Below are positions 51,949 through 59,324 of a DNA stretch of 64,000 bases, piece by piece. A program made the translations under genes and the position numbers. Location of the stretch: NCBI RefSeq assembly GCF_037126435.1, contig NZ_CP147020.1, positions 558,001-622,000 of the forward strand, in the 5' to 3' direction. Within the stretch, counting starts at the first letter, position 1, and every line of letters begins with the position of its first letter. Source of the DNA: Bernardetia sp. ABR2-2B (GTDB lineage Bacteria; Bacteroidota; Bacteroidia; Cytophagales; Bernardetiaceae). The notes beneath the pieces were generated by a model, which ran no database searches, was not told the origin of the DNA, and saw only the letters and a list, made by a program, of their open reading frames with translations.

Positions 51949-53519
51949 TGACTTATCAAAACTACTTAGACAACTATAAAAATGTCAATTTTAGCACAGC
52001 TAATTTTGATAAAGAAATTATAAATGTATTCAAGGAAGGGCATTCTATGATTACCGAGCTTGCAGAAAATGGTATGTTAGAAGATACTGACTTTAAACAA
52101 GATGTAAAGGAACATTATGATATGTTTACTCAAATGCTCAAAAAAATAGGTAGTTCTACATCTAAAAAAAAGCCGACAAAGAAAGCTCCAGTAAAAAAAA
52201 CTACCACTCGTAGAAAATCTACTTCAAAGAAAACAACTACAAGAAGAAAAACACCAGCTAAAAAAACAACAACTAGAAGAAATCTTCCAAGTCTTGTAAA
52301 AAACGCCAAAAAAGTTACTACCAAAAGAAGTAGCCCAATGGAAAGTGAGTTGGGCCTGGCCCTAATTCGTAGGTTCTTAAATATGATAGGGAAAAAGAAA
52401 ACACGTAATAGTGTACAACTTCTTTTAAATCGTATCAATAAAGCAGCCGTAAACAAGGAAATTCGCTTGAAAAGTCAGTATGCAGAACCATTGAAGTTTG
52501 TAGGAGAAAGTCTTGCTAATGCTTTAAACACTTCTTATGCTACTTTTAAGTTCAAACTAGAAAAGCAAGGAGCAGAACTACTAGAACCCTACATGAACGA
52601 TAAAGAAGCGACTTCTATTCGCCTGTTACGCCAGTTCTACAATGCCCAAAACAAGAAGTTCACAGAAAGATACGAGAAACTCATTGAGAACTTAAAGAAA
52701 GTAGATAAAGACGATGCTTTTTATGTAGATGTGAAAGCAGCTATCAAAACACTTCAGACGGCAAGACAAAACAGAAAAGTGATTAAAGCCACACGAGCAA
52801 CACTAAAAGGATTAGACGGAATTTGTAAAAAAAAAAGTAGTCTAAACGGATTAGATGGTGCAGGTTTACACCCAGCCATTGCAGGAGCAGTTGGTGGTGC
52901 AGCTTCTGGTATTGTAGGTGGTGCAGTTTATCGTGCATTATCTGGACAAGATATTATTGATTCCACTTATGAATCAATTCCTTTGCCTAGTAAGTATAGG
53001 GGAATAGGTCTTGACGACATTCCTTACAATGCTTCTATTCTGATGTATGCGTATTCTGGATATGGAAAATCTACACTGGCATTAGAGTTTGCACAAGAAT
53101 TCTCAGCATTTGGTAGGACTGCTTATGTTTCCTACGAAGAATTTACTTCAGACGGACGTGCAACAGGTGGACTTAGAAATAGATTAAAGAGAATGAAGGA
53201 CAATATAGGTATATCTAAAAATGTGGATTACTTTTCATCTATGGAAGCATTTGATATTAATGATTACCAATTCATCTTCATTGATTCTATTGATGATGCA
53301 GATATGACCATAAAGGACTGGGAAGAACTTAGAGCAATGTACCCAACGAAATTTTTTGTCTTGATTGCACAGGTTACTAAAAATGGAATGTTCAGAGGAA
53401 GTAACAGATGGGCGCACAAGGTAGATGTTGTATTTGAGTTTCCAAAAATTGGAGTTGCAGTTGGTAGAAAAAGATACGGAACAGGTACTTATGACTTCTT
53501 TAATCCAAAATACGCTTAG
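51948..53519 (+). CDS. Membrane-anchored RecA/RadA-like ATPase with histone-like region
   Basis: The 523-residue protein has a helical start, then a Lys/Thr/Arg-rich H1-like stretch (residues 63-110, KKTTTRRKSTSKKTTTRRKT), a helical domain, two LDG motifs (GLDG about 287 and SLNGLDGAG about 297), a Gly/Ala-rich hydrophobic segment (AIAGAVGGAASGIVGGAVYR) and a C-terminal RecA-type ATPase: Walker A SGYGKSTLA (about 372), Walker B FIFIDSID (about 443), and HKVDVVFEF near the end as in RadA/DnaB-like folds. As the only ATPase besides the helicase it is the candidate genome-packaging motor. Confidence 0.65.
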   Translation: MTYQNYLDNYKNVNFSTANFDKEIINVFKEGHSMITELAENGMLEDTDFKQDVKEHYDMFTQMLKKIGSSTSKKKPTKKAPVKKTTTRRKSTSKKTTTRRKTPAKKTTTRRNLPSLVKNAKKVTTKRSSPMESELGLALIRRFLNMIGKKKTRNSVQLLLNRINKAAVNKEIRLKSQYAEPLKFVGESLANALNTSYATFKFKLEKQGAELLEPYMNDKEATSIRLLRQFYNAQNKKFTERYEKLIENLKKVDKDDAFYVDVKAAIKTLQTARQNRKVIKATRATLKGLDGICKKKSSLNGLDGAGLHPAIAGAVGGAASGIVGGAVYRALSGQDIIDSTYESIPLPSKYRGIGLDDIPYNASILMYAYSGYGKSTLALEFAQEFSAFGRTAYVSYEEFTSDGRATGGLRNRLKRMKDNIGISKNVDYFSSMEAFDINDYQFIFIDSIDDADMTIKDWEELRAMYPTKFFVLIAQVTKNGMFRGSNRWAHKVDVVFEFPKIGVAVGRKRYGTGTYDFFNPKYA

Positions 53520-53521
53520 AA

Positions 53522-53806
53522 ATGAAAATATACCAAAAAAACGGATTCGTACAAATAGTAGAAAATGGAGTTATCACAGACAGTATTCCAATAACAGATG
53601 TACGAATCACTCGCTCAAAACTGGGCGTTCTTATAACAAGCAAAGAACACAATTTCTACCGAAAAGTAGAAAAAATAGAAGACGAACTAGGAAATACTTA
53701 CGAGACAGTTGATGAGGCCCTAAGCTACTTAACTGAAAATTTAGGTAACAACAAAATTGACGAACCTCGTGAGTTTTCTGATGAATATTCAGATGAGTTT
53801 GCTTAA
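53522..53806 (+). CDS. Small beta protein, unknown
   Basis: The 94-residue protein is beta-rich at the start (KIYQKNGFVQIVENGVITDS) and acidic at the end (EPREFSDEYSDEFA). It begins two bases after the ATPase stop. The layout of short strands then an acidic tail gives no family. It may be a minor virion protein. Confidence 0.5.
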   Translation: MKIYQKNGFVQIVENGVITDSIPITDVRITRSKLGVLITSKEHNFYRKVEKIEDELGNTYETVDEALSYLTENLGNNKIDEPREFSDEYSDEFA

Positions 53807-53838
53807 AAATATTACAAAAACCACTTACTTATAATACT

Positions 53839-54240
53839 ATGAGTGCAATTACAAATCTATCTACTGCCAATTTTGTAGATGGCGAGAAAAAAGGAATCAC
53901 AGCAGCCAAACTAAGAGCAGGGTTTGAATTAGTAGATACACAACTTACAGAAAAAACAGATGCTATTCTACGACCAATTTCATTTGTAGCAGAATCTACA
54001 AGTTCAGTTTTGGATATAGCCAATCCTTACCCTTCAAAAACACTTGCTACGATTACCGTTTACAAGCAACTCTATGTAAATGGAGTAGATACTGAAATTG
54101 GCTATCAACAAGTTATTCCTACCTCAATTACAAAAAATGTAGCTGTTCAGAACGATAGATACAAAATTGAAGGTTTGCCAGATGGAAAGTATCATATTGT
54201 TTTCTCTCCAGCAGCCGTATTCGTTCCTTATACGGTATAA
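53839..54240 (+). CDS. Spike-type beta protein, paralogue of 55231
   Basis: The 133-residue protein has a helical N-terminus (FVDGEKKGITAAKLRAGFEL) and a beta-rich C-terminal domain ending in YKIEGLPDGKYHIVFSPAAV and FVPYTV. The last part matches YKIEVENAVDGEYQVLFNSA and SFVPHN in the protein at 55231. The two flank the fibre-like protein, an arrangement that suggests they are parts of one receptor-binding vertex. Confidence 0.55.
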   Translation: MSAITNLSTANFVDGEKKGITAAKLRAGFELVDTQLTEKTDAILRPISFVAESTSSVLDIANPYPSKTLATITVYKQLYVNGVDTEIGYQQVIPTSITKNVAVQNDRYKIEGLPDGKYHIVFSPAAVFVPYTV

Positions 54241-54309
54241 AAAACACTTACTTATTTTTCAAGAAAGTAAATAGATAACTGTTTACTGATAACTGACAAC
54301 TGAAATATT

Positions 54310-55200
54310 ATGGGAATCATAAAACAAACTTCTGATAATTTTATCATTGATAACGTTAGTGAGCTTATTACTCCTGCAAGTGTAAGACAGGTAAATGATG
54401 TCATTGATGCACAAGTAGTAGGAATAGAAACTTCTATCACTACAATAAATGAAAGTATCACTACACTTTCTAGCAATACTATCCCTACTGGTGGCTTGGA
54501 GGGTCAAATTCTAGCTAAACGTTCTAACACAGATAACGATGTAGAATGGATAGCTCCCCCTTCTGGTGGTGGAAACTTTTTACCCCTTTCTGGTGGAGCT
54601 ATGACTGGAGCTATTGATATGCAGGAGAATATCATTTCAAACTTCAAAAAACTTGAAAATACAAAAGTTGATGGGTATTCAACTACAAATATGTTTTTTG
54701 AAGTTGATGAAGATGAGTATGATTTTATATTTGGCTCGACAAATACTGCAAATTTTGATTTTAGAAATGTTGCAGGTGTAATTTCAAGAGATAGTCAAGG
54801 AAATATTCAAGGTAACGCTGACTTTTATTTTGGTATATATACAAAAAACAAAGCTAATAATAATTACACTTCATTTAATCTAAATACAAACACCTACGAA
54901 GATTCTGAAGACAAACCACTTAAATATGCAGCAGATTACTCTGCAAATTACACAGCTAGAAGTTTAGTCGATAAAGGTTTTTTTGATGGCAAAGTAAAGC
55001 TATTTAAACAAACAACCTCTACACCACCAAATACTACTGTACCGATTGAGTTTGCACACCCTTACGGAGATGACTTGCCTATTTATAAACTGTACAAAGG
55101 CACACAAGAAGTATCATTTACAGCAACTCTAAGTACAGGTAGTATAAACTTTGGAAATATAGGAAGTGGTTCATACACACTTGTAGCCTATTTTATTTAA
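54310..55200 (+). CDS. Receptor-binding fibre/spike-like protein
   Basis: The 296-residue protein carries LPLSGGAMTGAIDMQENIIS (about residues 96-115), the LPLSGG-MTG-I repeat typical of phage tail-fibre and spike proteins, preceded by a helical coiled-coil trunk with SITTINESITTL. A beta-rich C-terminal domain ends GSYTLVAYFI. It lacks any tail-protein neighbour. The probable role is host recognition from the virion surface. Confidence 0.65.
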   Translation: MGIIKQTSDNFIIDNVSELITPASVRQVNDVIDAQVVGIETSITTINESITTLSSNTIPTGGLEGQILAKRSNTDNDVEWIAPPSGGGNFLPLSGGAMTGAIDMQENIISNFKKLENTKVDGYSTTNMFFEVDEDEYDFIFGSTNTANFDFRNVAGVISRDSQGNIQGNADFYFGIYTKNKANNNYTSFNLNTNTYEDSEDKPLKYAADYSANYTARSLVDKGFFDGKVKLFKQTTSTPPNTTVPIEFAHPYGDDLPIYKLYKGTQEVSFTATLSTGSINFGNIGSGSYTLVAYFI

Positions 55201-55230
55201 TTTTACTCACTTATTTATTTTACAAAAAAA

Positions 55231-55629
55231 ATGAAAACTACAACAACAAGTACAACCAGTACAGCAACACAAACGGAAACACAAGATTGTTGCAACGAAC
55301 AAAACAAAACAGTTATAGGCAATTGCGTAAATAACGTAATTACTCTACCATGTCCATTTGCAGGAGTGAATGGAATATCTGATAAGATTGCTCATGTTTC
55401 TGTGTTTATGCAGAATTACACGCCTCAAAGTCCAAGTGCGATAGTTTCAATTACAGAATTAAAGGTTCTTGCTGTTGAGCGTACTGTTGGGTATAACGTT
55501 ACTTATAAAATTGAGGTAGAAAATGCAGTTGATGGAGAATATCAAGTTCTTTTTAATTCTGCTTCTTTTGTTCCACACAATCCCCCAATGGGTTATGGTG
55601 GGCCTCAAATCGTAGGCGATATAGGTTAA
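55231..55629 (+). CDS. Spike-type beta protein with Cys-containing stem
   Basis: The 132-residue protein starts with a Thr/Ser/Gln-rich stretch (TTTTSTTSTATQTETQDCCN), then a short Cys-containing segment (CVNNVITLPCPF) and a beta domain ending with a Pro/Gly-rich tail. Its C-terminal domain is paralogous to that at 53839. It is the last gene of the virion-like operon, followed by a terminator. Confidence 0.55.
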   Translation: MKTTTTSTTSTATQTETQDCCNEQNKTVIGNCVNNVITLPCPFAGVNGISDKIAHVSVFMQNYTPQSPSAIVSITELKVLAVERTVGYNVTYKIEVENAVDGEYQVLFNSASFVPHNPPMGYGGPQIVGDIG

Positions 55630-55667
55630 TTGTTTAATCTTTACAGCTCTATTGCTTAAACAAAATC

Positions 55668-55701
55668 AAAAAGCTATGTTTGAAAAAATGTAGCTTTTTT
55701 T
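55668..55701. terminator. Terminator of the virion-like operon
   Basis: AAAAAGCTA and TAGCTTTTT pair (9 bp) with partial pairing inward, followed by seven T. It separates the rightward operon from the convergent integrase gene. Confidence 0.8.
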
Positions 55702-55757
55702 GTGTCCGAAAAATTGCGTGTATTAAGGGTACACACAAGACAAGAGAATAAATAAGT

Positions 55758-56918
55758 TTACTTATTACGGAACACTCTATCAAATTCATTTTTAACACCC
55801 CAAGTATGTATCATTTTAGCATAAACCTTTTCGGTTGTCTTGATGCTACTATGACCTAGAACTTTTTGTACAACATTTATATCAATACCACTATTTAGGA
55901 AAAATGCTCCTGCTGTATGCTTTCCAAAGTGTGAACGCATGTATTTATCAATTCTTGCCCTATACATACAAATACGGATATTTTGATTATAGGTGTGATT
56001 TGCCGTAGGTGTTGTGTTGTACTCTAGCTTTTTCAAGAGTTCAAGAGCTTCTGGAAGCAAAGGAATATAATGTATTCCATTAGTCTTACCTCGTTTTTGT
56101 AAAATCCACTCCCAGTCGTCAGTTTCAATATGGTTTTTCTTTACATTAAAGTCTTTTAGCTCTCCATAGCTCAAAGAGGTATAACATTGTACTAGAAATA
56201 AATCTCTAGCTAATTCTAAATGCTTTTCTCTTTCAGAAAAGGTTAGTTCTGCAAATCGTTTTAACTCTTCAATATCAAGATAAACGTATTCTCTTTTTTT
56301 GTGTTTTATATTCAGAGAATATTGAGCTACTGCATCTTTTTCTAGTAATTCCATAGAATAACCTAGTTTTACGGCTGCTTTCACTCTAGCTAAAGACTTT
56401 TCTAAGTATTCAGTAGATTTGATTTTTCCACTATCAAGCATAAAGTTTTTGAGTTGCTCCAAGTGCTTGTAATTAAAATGCCTTGCTTCCATATTTAAGT
56501 TACCAATACTTTTTAAGTAAGGTTTGAGCCAGTTTTTCTTAAAATTGTTATAAATAGTTATTGTTCCTCTCGCAACTCCAACACTTCGTTTTTCTACCAG
56601 TTTGTCATACAAATCAAGCATTGATATTTGTGGACTTTCTTTTTTTAAATAAAAATCTGCTATCTCTTGTATATGTGAAATTGTAGATTTGTATTGATTG
56701 AATAAATCTGTAAGGTCTGCTCTCAAATTATCTAATCCATCATTGATAGGCTTTGAATTTTGTCCAGAAGCATACTTTTTTTGCCAAAGATGCTCATATA
56801 CTCGTATTCCACTACTTGCTTTCTTTGAACGCATACCGTTGTGTGAAATGTACCAGTAGATAACAGCTAATCCATTCTTACTTTTTTGGTCTTTTCGGAG
56901 GGAAAAAACAACATTCAT
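55758..56918 (-). CDS. Tyrosine recombinase (integrase) of E1
   Basis: The 386-residue enzyme has the Bacteroidota-type arm-binding start (MNVVFSLRKDQKSKNGLAVI), a SAM-like core-binding domain and a C-terminal catalytic domain with the nucleophile Tyr in KTTEKVYAKM (about 368) and LGHSS before it. The usual first Arg is Ser (TSLSYGEL, about 246), as reported for IntDOT, and the second Arg is Lys (HFGKHTAG, about 331). It lies 195 bases from the right att core and points inward. It should integrate and excise the element, alone or with an unseen excisionase. Confidence 0.9.
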   Translation of the reverse strand: MNVVFSLRKDQKSKNGLAVIYWYISHNGMRSKKASSGIRVYEHLWQKKYASGQNSKPINDGLDNLRADLTDLFNQYKSTISHIQEIADFYLKKESPQISMLDLYDKLVEKRSVGVARGTITIYNNFKKNWLKPYLKSIGNLNMEARHFNYKHLEQLKNFMLDSGKIKSTEYLEKSLARVKAAVKLGYSMELLEKDAVAQYSLNIKHKKREYVYLDIEELKRFAELTFSEREKHLELARDLFLVQCYTSLSYGELKDFNVKKNHIETDDWEWILQKRGKTNGIHYIPLLPEALELLKKLEYNTTPTANHTYNQNIRICMYRARIDKYMRSHFGKHTAGAFFLNSGIDINVVQKVLGHSSIKTTEKVYAKMIHTWGVKNEFDRVFRNK

Positions 56919-57036
56919 AAAGCGATTTTTTTTAACATAATACTATTTAGGGTTGTATAAAAAAAATGAATTGCAAAAGTACAGTAACCAGTAATTTTGA
57001 ATAGTAACCTAAATAGTGTCTTCTATACAGAAGTAA

Positions 57037-57075
57037 TAAAAAAAGGCTTATAGAGTAATTTCTACAAGCCTTTTT
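57037..57075. terminator. Hairpin near the right attachment site
   Basis: AAAAGGCTT-A-TAGA pairs with TCTA-C-AAGCCTTTT, with A-run and T-run flanks. The other element end has a hairpin with the same AAAGGC...GCCTTT edges at 13899-13926. Confidence 0.65.
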
Positions 57076-57113
57076 ATTTAAAAAAACGTCGCTATTTATA
57101 TAAATATAGCCTT

Positions 57114-57128
57114 TTGTGATTCCTTCAG
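57114..57128. repeat. Right attachment site core (attR of E1, junction with E2)
   Basis: TTGTGATTCCTTCAG is identical to 13931-13945. Because a related element begins immediately to the right, this copy also serves as the left att of E2. Confidence 0.8.
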
Positions 57129-57224
57129 ATTCCGAATGTTGCACTCAAAACCATCAAAAACCCACATTTTAAAAACGAGATACCTTAGGAGATACCAAAT
57201 GTATTGCAGCACATCTATATACTA

Positions 57225-57689
57225 TTATATAGATGCAGGAACATAAGACAGCCCCAAAGCAAAACTATTATTTTGTCTTGCGTTTGGGACGGCTGCATTC
57301 TTATGCTCCGATTGCTTTCCCGAAATGTCATGAATCATTTCTAAAAACTTTACTCTTTGCTCTTCAAACCTTTTTTCAAATCGCTGTTCCATTTCTTTCA
57401 TTTTCTCTTTTAAATAAGAGTTCTCACTTTGGAGTTTTTCATAATCAGATGGGATTTTATTATTGTCCTTTTTCATCATTTCTCCTTCTCCATGCAAAAG
57501 CCAGTCAGAGTTCACTCCTTTCCTTTCAAGTAACTTTACATAATATGCATTGGGAGAGATAGATTGCCCACTTTCTATTGCTGATACAGCTCCTCTACCA
57601 AATCTGTCAATTTTTACTTTTTTTGCAATACTTGCTTGACTTTCGTCAAAATGCTTTCTTGCTGCTTTAAATCTGTCTTTTAATTCCAT
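57225..57689 (-). CDS. XRE-family repressor of E2
   Basis: This 154-residue protein has the same length and design as the E1 repressor: N-terminal helix-turn-helix (ARKHFDESQASIAKKVKIDR), a block GVNSDWLLHGEGEMM matching GINTEWLISGNGEML in E1, a coiled coil and a polar Asn-rich tail. The recognition-helix residues differ, as does the operator sequence, so the two elements probably have different immunity. It is divergent from the early genes. Confidence 0.85.
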   Translation of the reverse strand: MELKDRFKAARKHFDESQASIAKKVKIDRFGRGAVSAIESGQSISPNAYYVKLLERKGVNSDWLLHGEGEMMKKDNNKIPSDYEKLQSENSYLKEKMKEMEQRFEKRFEEQRVKFLEMIHDISGKQSEHKNAAVPNARQNNSFALGLSYVPASI

Positions 57690-57737
57690 ATATAATTGAG
57701 TTTTGAATGTATTTTTGAATAAATTTTAATTTTTATA

Positions 57738-57779
57738 TGCAAGTATAGTTGCATTAATAAAAAATAGTTGTATATTTGA
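57738..57779 (+). promoter_or_regulatory. E2 early promoter with palindromic operator
   Basis: ATGCAA-GTATAG-TTGCAT (57738-57755) is a perfect 6-bp inverted repeat. Its right arm contains TTG (57750-57752) as -33 element, 19 bases before TATATTTG (57772-57779), a -7 match to TAnnTTTG. Repressor binding here would block the early promoter. Confidence 0.6.
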
Positions 57780-57835
57780 AGTATAGAAAGTCAAACAAGC
57801 GTACACAACGTACGCAAATATACTAAAATGAACGT

Positions 57836-58156
57836 ATGAAAGCACAAAAAGATGCAAGTATTGATGAATTAGTTGGCAACGACACTAAAAAAGTGTCAAA
57901 AAATACTGCAAAAAAGCCTAAAACGGTGCAGTTCTCAACAACTGTGTCAATTGAACTTTTTGATAAAATCGAAGAATTGGAAAATAGAGGTTTTGATAGA
58001 ACAGGACTTCTAACACGTTTCTTTGAACGCTGTACGTCAGATGAAGAATATTTGAAAGACTTTGTATTTCCTGACAGTGAACAAACTGAGCAGGAGCAAA
58101 TCACAACTAAACTAATTACAGATGGAAGCAAGCAGGAAACTAATCTTGACATCTAA
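57836..58156 (+). CDS. Small regulator-like early protein (ribbon-helix-helix pattern)
   Basis: The 106-residue protein has a polar N-terminal arm and a central VQFSTTVSIELFDKIEELEN followed by GFDRTGLLTRFFERC, which is a strand-helix-helix pattern of ribbon-helix-helix proteins. It is the first rightward gene of E2 and corresponds in position to 14654 in E1. A Cro-like or accessory regulatory role is inferred from position. Confidence 0.55.
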   Translation: MKAQKDASIDELVGNDTKKVSKNTAKKPKTVQFSTTVSIELFDKIEELENRGFDRTGLLTRFFERCTSDEEYLKDFVFPDSEQTEQEQITTKLITDGSKQETNLDI

Positions 58157-58313
58157 TATTTCAAATGGTGTCAATCATCGTGAAGCTGCAAGAAGTGCAG
58201 CAAAACGAGCAGAAGTAAAAGGAGACAGCAAAACACAAAAAAAATTCTTGAAAGAAATGAAAAACTGGCAAGAACAGATAAATGGTTGGAGGGAGGAGCT
58301 TCAATCGTTATGA
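58122..58313 (+). CDS. Small charged early protein, unknown
   Basis: The 63-residue protein (VNHREAARSAAKRAEVKGDS...) is helical and rich in Lys, Glu and Ala. It overlaps the preceding gene by 35 bases and the next by four. No family is recognised. Confidence 0.5.
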   Translation: MEASRKLILTSNISNGVNHREAARSAAKRAEVKGDSKTQKKFLKEMKNWQEQINGWREELQSL

Positions 58314-58498
58314 ATGCTAACTATGTAAGAATCAAAACGCATACTCCAGAAGAACGAAAGAGAATTTTAGAACGAAAAATCTCTTATAGAAAAAAACAAG
58401 TTTTGGAAATGACTGCTCAAATTGAGCTATCTAAAAAACGAGTAGATTTTTTCACAAAGGAAATTCAAAAGCTAGAGGAGGAGCTAGAAAAGCTATGA
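58310..58498 (+). CDS. Small coiled-coil early protein
   Basis: I start at MNANYVRIKTHTPEERKR, where ATGA overlaps the stop of the gene before; 62 residues. The rest is a continuous charged coiled coil (MTAQIELSKKRVDFFTKEIQ). Its end overlaps the zinc-ribbon gene by four bases (ATGA again). No family is recognised. Confidence 0.5.
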   Translation: MNANYVRIKTHTPEERKRILERKISYRKKQVLEMTAQIELSKKRVDFFTKEIQKLEEELEKL

Positions 58499-58791
58499 GA
58501 ATTGAATGCCCTGAATGCTATGAATTCACAGATATTGACGAAGAAAATGATTCTCATATCTGTAATCAATGTGATGCGATTTTTCATTACGACAAAGAAG
58601 AATTAACAGTAAGAGCAAATACAACATTTGAAATAAATGCTACTTGCCCTCATTGTGAAACTTTTCAAGACTTGAATGAGCGTTATTCTGCTGAATTAGG
58701 TGAGCTAGGTTTAAATAATGAAGACTTAGATTTTGAAGTAGAATGCAAAAAATGTAAGAAACCTTTTTTTATAGAAGCAATAGACCATTAA
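58495..58791 (+). CDS. Double zinc-ribbon protein
   Basis: The 98-residue protein has two zinc-ribbon units: CPECYEFTDI with CNQCDAIF, and CPHCETFQDL with CKKCKKPFF. Such paired ribbons bind nucleic acid or other proteins. It sits in the middle of the packed early operon, overlapping the preceding gene. The function is unknown. Confidence 0.65.
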   Translation: MRIECPECYEFTDIDEENDSHICNQCDAIFHYDKEELTVRANTTFEINATCPHCETFQDLNERYSAELGELGLNNEDLDFEVECKKCKKPFFIEAIDH

Positions 58792-58798
58792 GTTATTT

Positions 58799-58990
58799 AT
58801 GAATGCAGTAGCCAAGAAAATTGAAATTTTGGAAGGTATAAAGAATGTTTATAACAACATGCTTAAAGACTCTCCTCACAAAAAAAAATCAGTAGTCCGA
58901 AAGTGGATTTACGAAATAGAGATGAAAATAGTAGCTCAACAGGCTATTATAAGTAATCGTAATGACACTGTTTGCTTGTCAAATAGTTAA
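58799..58990 (+). CDS. Small helical early protein, unknown
   Basis: The 63-residue protein (KKIEILEGIKNVYNNMLKDS...) has a helical N-terminal half and basic middle. It is the last gene of the first E2 early cluster, followed by about 330 noncoding bases with two hairpins. No family is recognised. Confidence 0.45.
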   Translation: MNAVAKKIEILEGIKNVYNNMLKDSPHKKKSVVRKWIYEIEMKIVAQQAIISNRNDTVCLSNS

Positions 58991-59117
58991 GTTGTGAAAG
59001 TTGGGCAGGGCTATTTTGGTCTTGCTCACTTCATAGCTACAAAGAAATCAGGTTTTGATTGCCCTGTTTTAATTCAATCATACTAACACGATTTACTTCG
59101 TCTTTGGAATAAAAATA

Positions 59118-59146
59118 AAAATGAGTGTTTTTTAAACGCTCATTTT
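59118..59146 (+). terminator. Rho-independent terminator
   Basis: AAAATGAGTGTTT and AAACGCTCATTTT pair with one wobble around TTT. It ends the first E2 early cluster. Confidence 0.7.
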
Positions 59147-59159
59147 ATCTAAGAAATTA

Positions 59160-59300
59160 AAGAAAGTACGTAAGGAGAAAGAGTGCAAACTTGAAGAAAC
59201 ACGCCTTGCTTCACACTACTACTAGCAACGTCAATAAGATAATTTTGGCACGGCTGCCTATGTTGCACACCAAAGTTTTAGAAGGTAGCCATTTTTATTT
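59160..59300 (+). ncRNA. Possible small structured RNA
   Basis: After the preceding terminator, a 130-base tract without ORF ends with GGCTGCC (59252-59258) pairing GGTAGCC (59284-59290), followed by ATTTTTATTT, like an intrinsic terminator. It occupies the position where E1 carries its tRNA-like genes. No known RNA family is recognised. Confidence 0.3.
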
Positions 59301-59324
59301 ATCACAACTAAATGTAACAAAATT

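Larger units (their letters stand above)
13931..57128. mobile_element. Integrated virus-like element E1 (about 43.2 kb)
   Basis: The element is bounded by identical 15-bp copies of TTGTGATTCCTTCAG and carries a tyrosine recombinase just inside its right end. Order: repressor, divergent early genes, iterons and replication initiator, restriction-modification cargo, then a 21-kb one-direction module of structural-looking, lytic and DNA-handling genes, then integrase. No conjugation gene is seen, and neither terminase, portal, tail nor tape-measure gene is present. I interpret it as a temperate tailless virus. The boundaries are well supported; the viral nature is an inference from the gene set. 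Confidence 0.75.

Noticed and set aside
51948-53519. Host RadA/DNA repair gene
   Set aside because: The ATPase is fused to a histone-like arm and a membrane-like segment, lacks the RadA zinc finger and Lon-type domain, and lies inside the late operon.
54252-54507. Minus-strand frames over the start of the fibre-like gene
   Set aside because: They are antisense to a clearly coding frame and have no leader or neighbour on that strand.
34256-55629. Ordinary tailed prophage
   Set aside because: No terminase, portal, head-tail connector, tape-measure or baseplate gene could be found in over 21 kb of late genes.
14045-56918. Integrative conjugative element or plasmid transfer region
   Set aside because: No relaxase, coupling protein or type IV secretion gene is seen; the late genes are of structural and lytic type.
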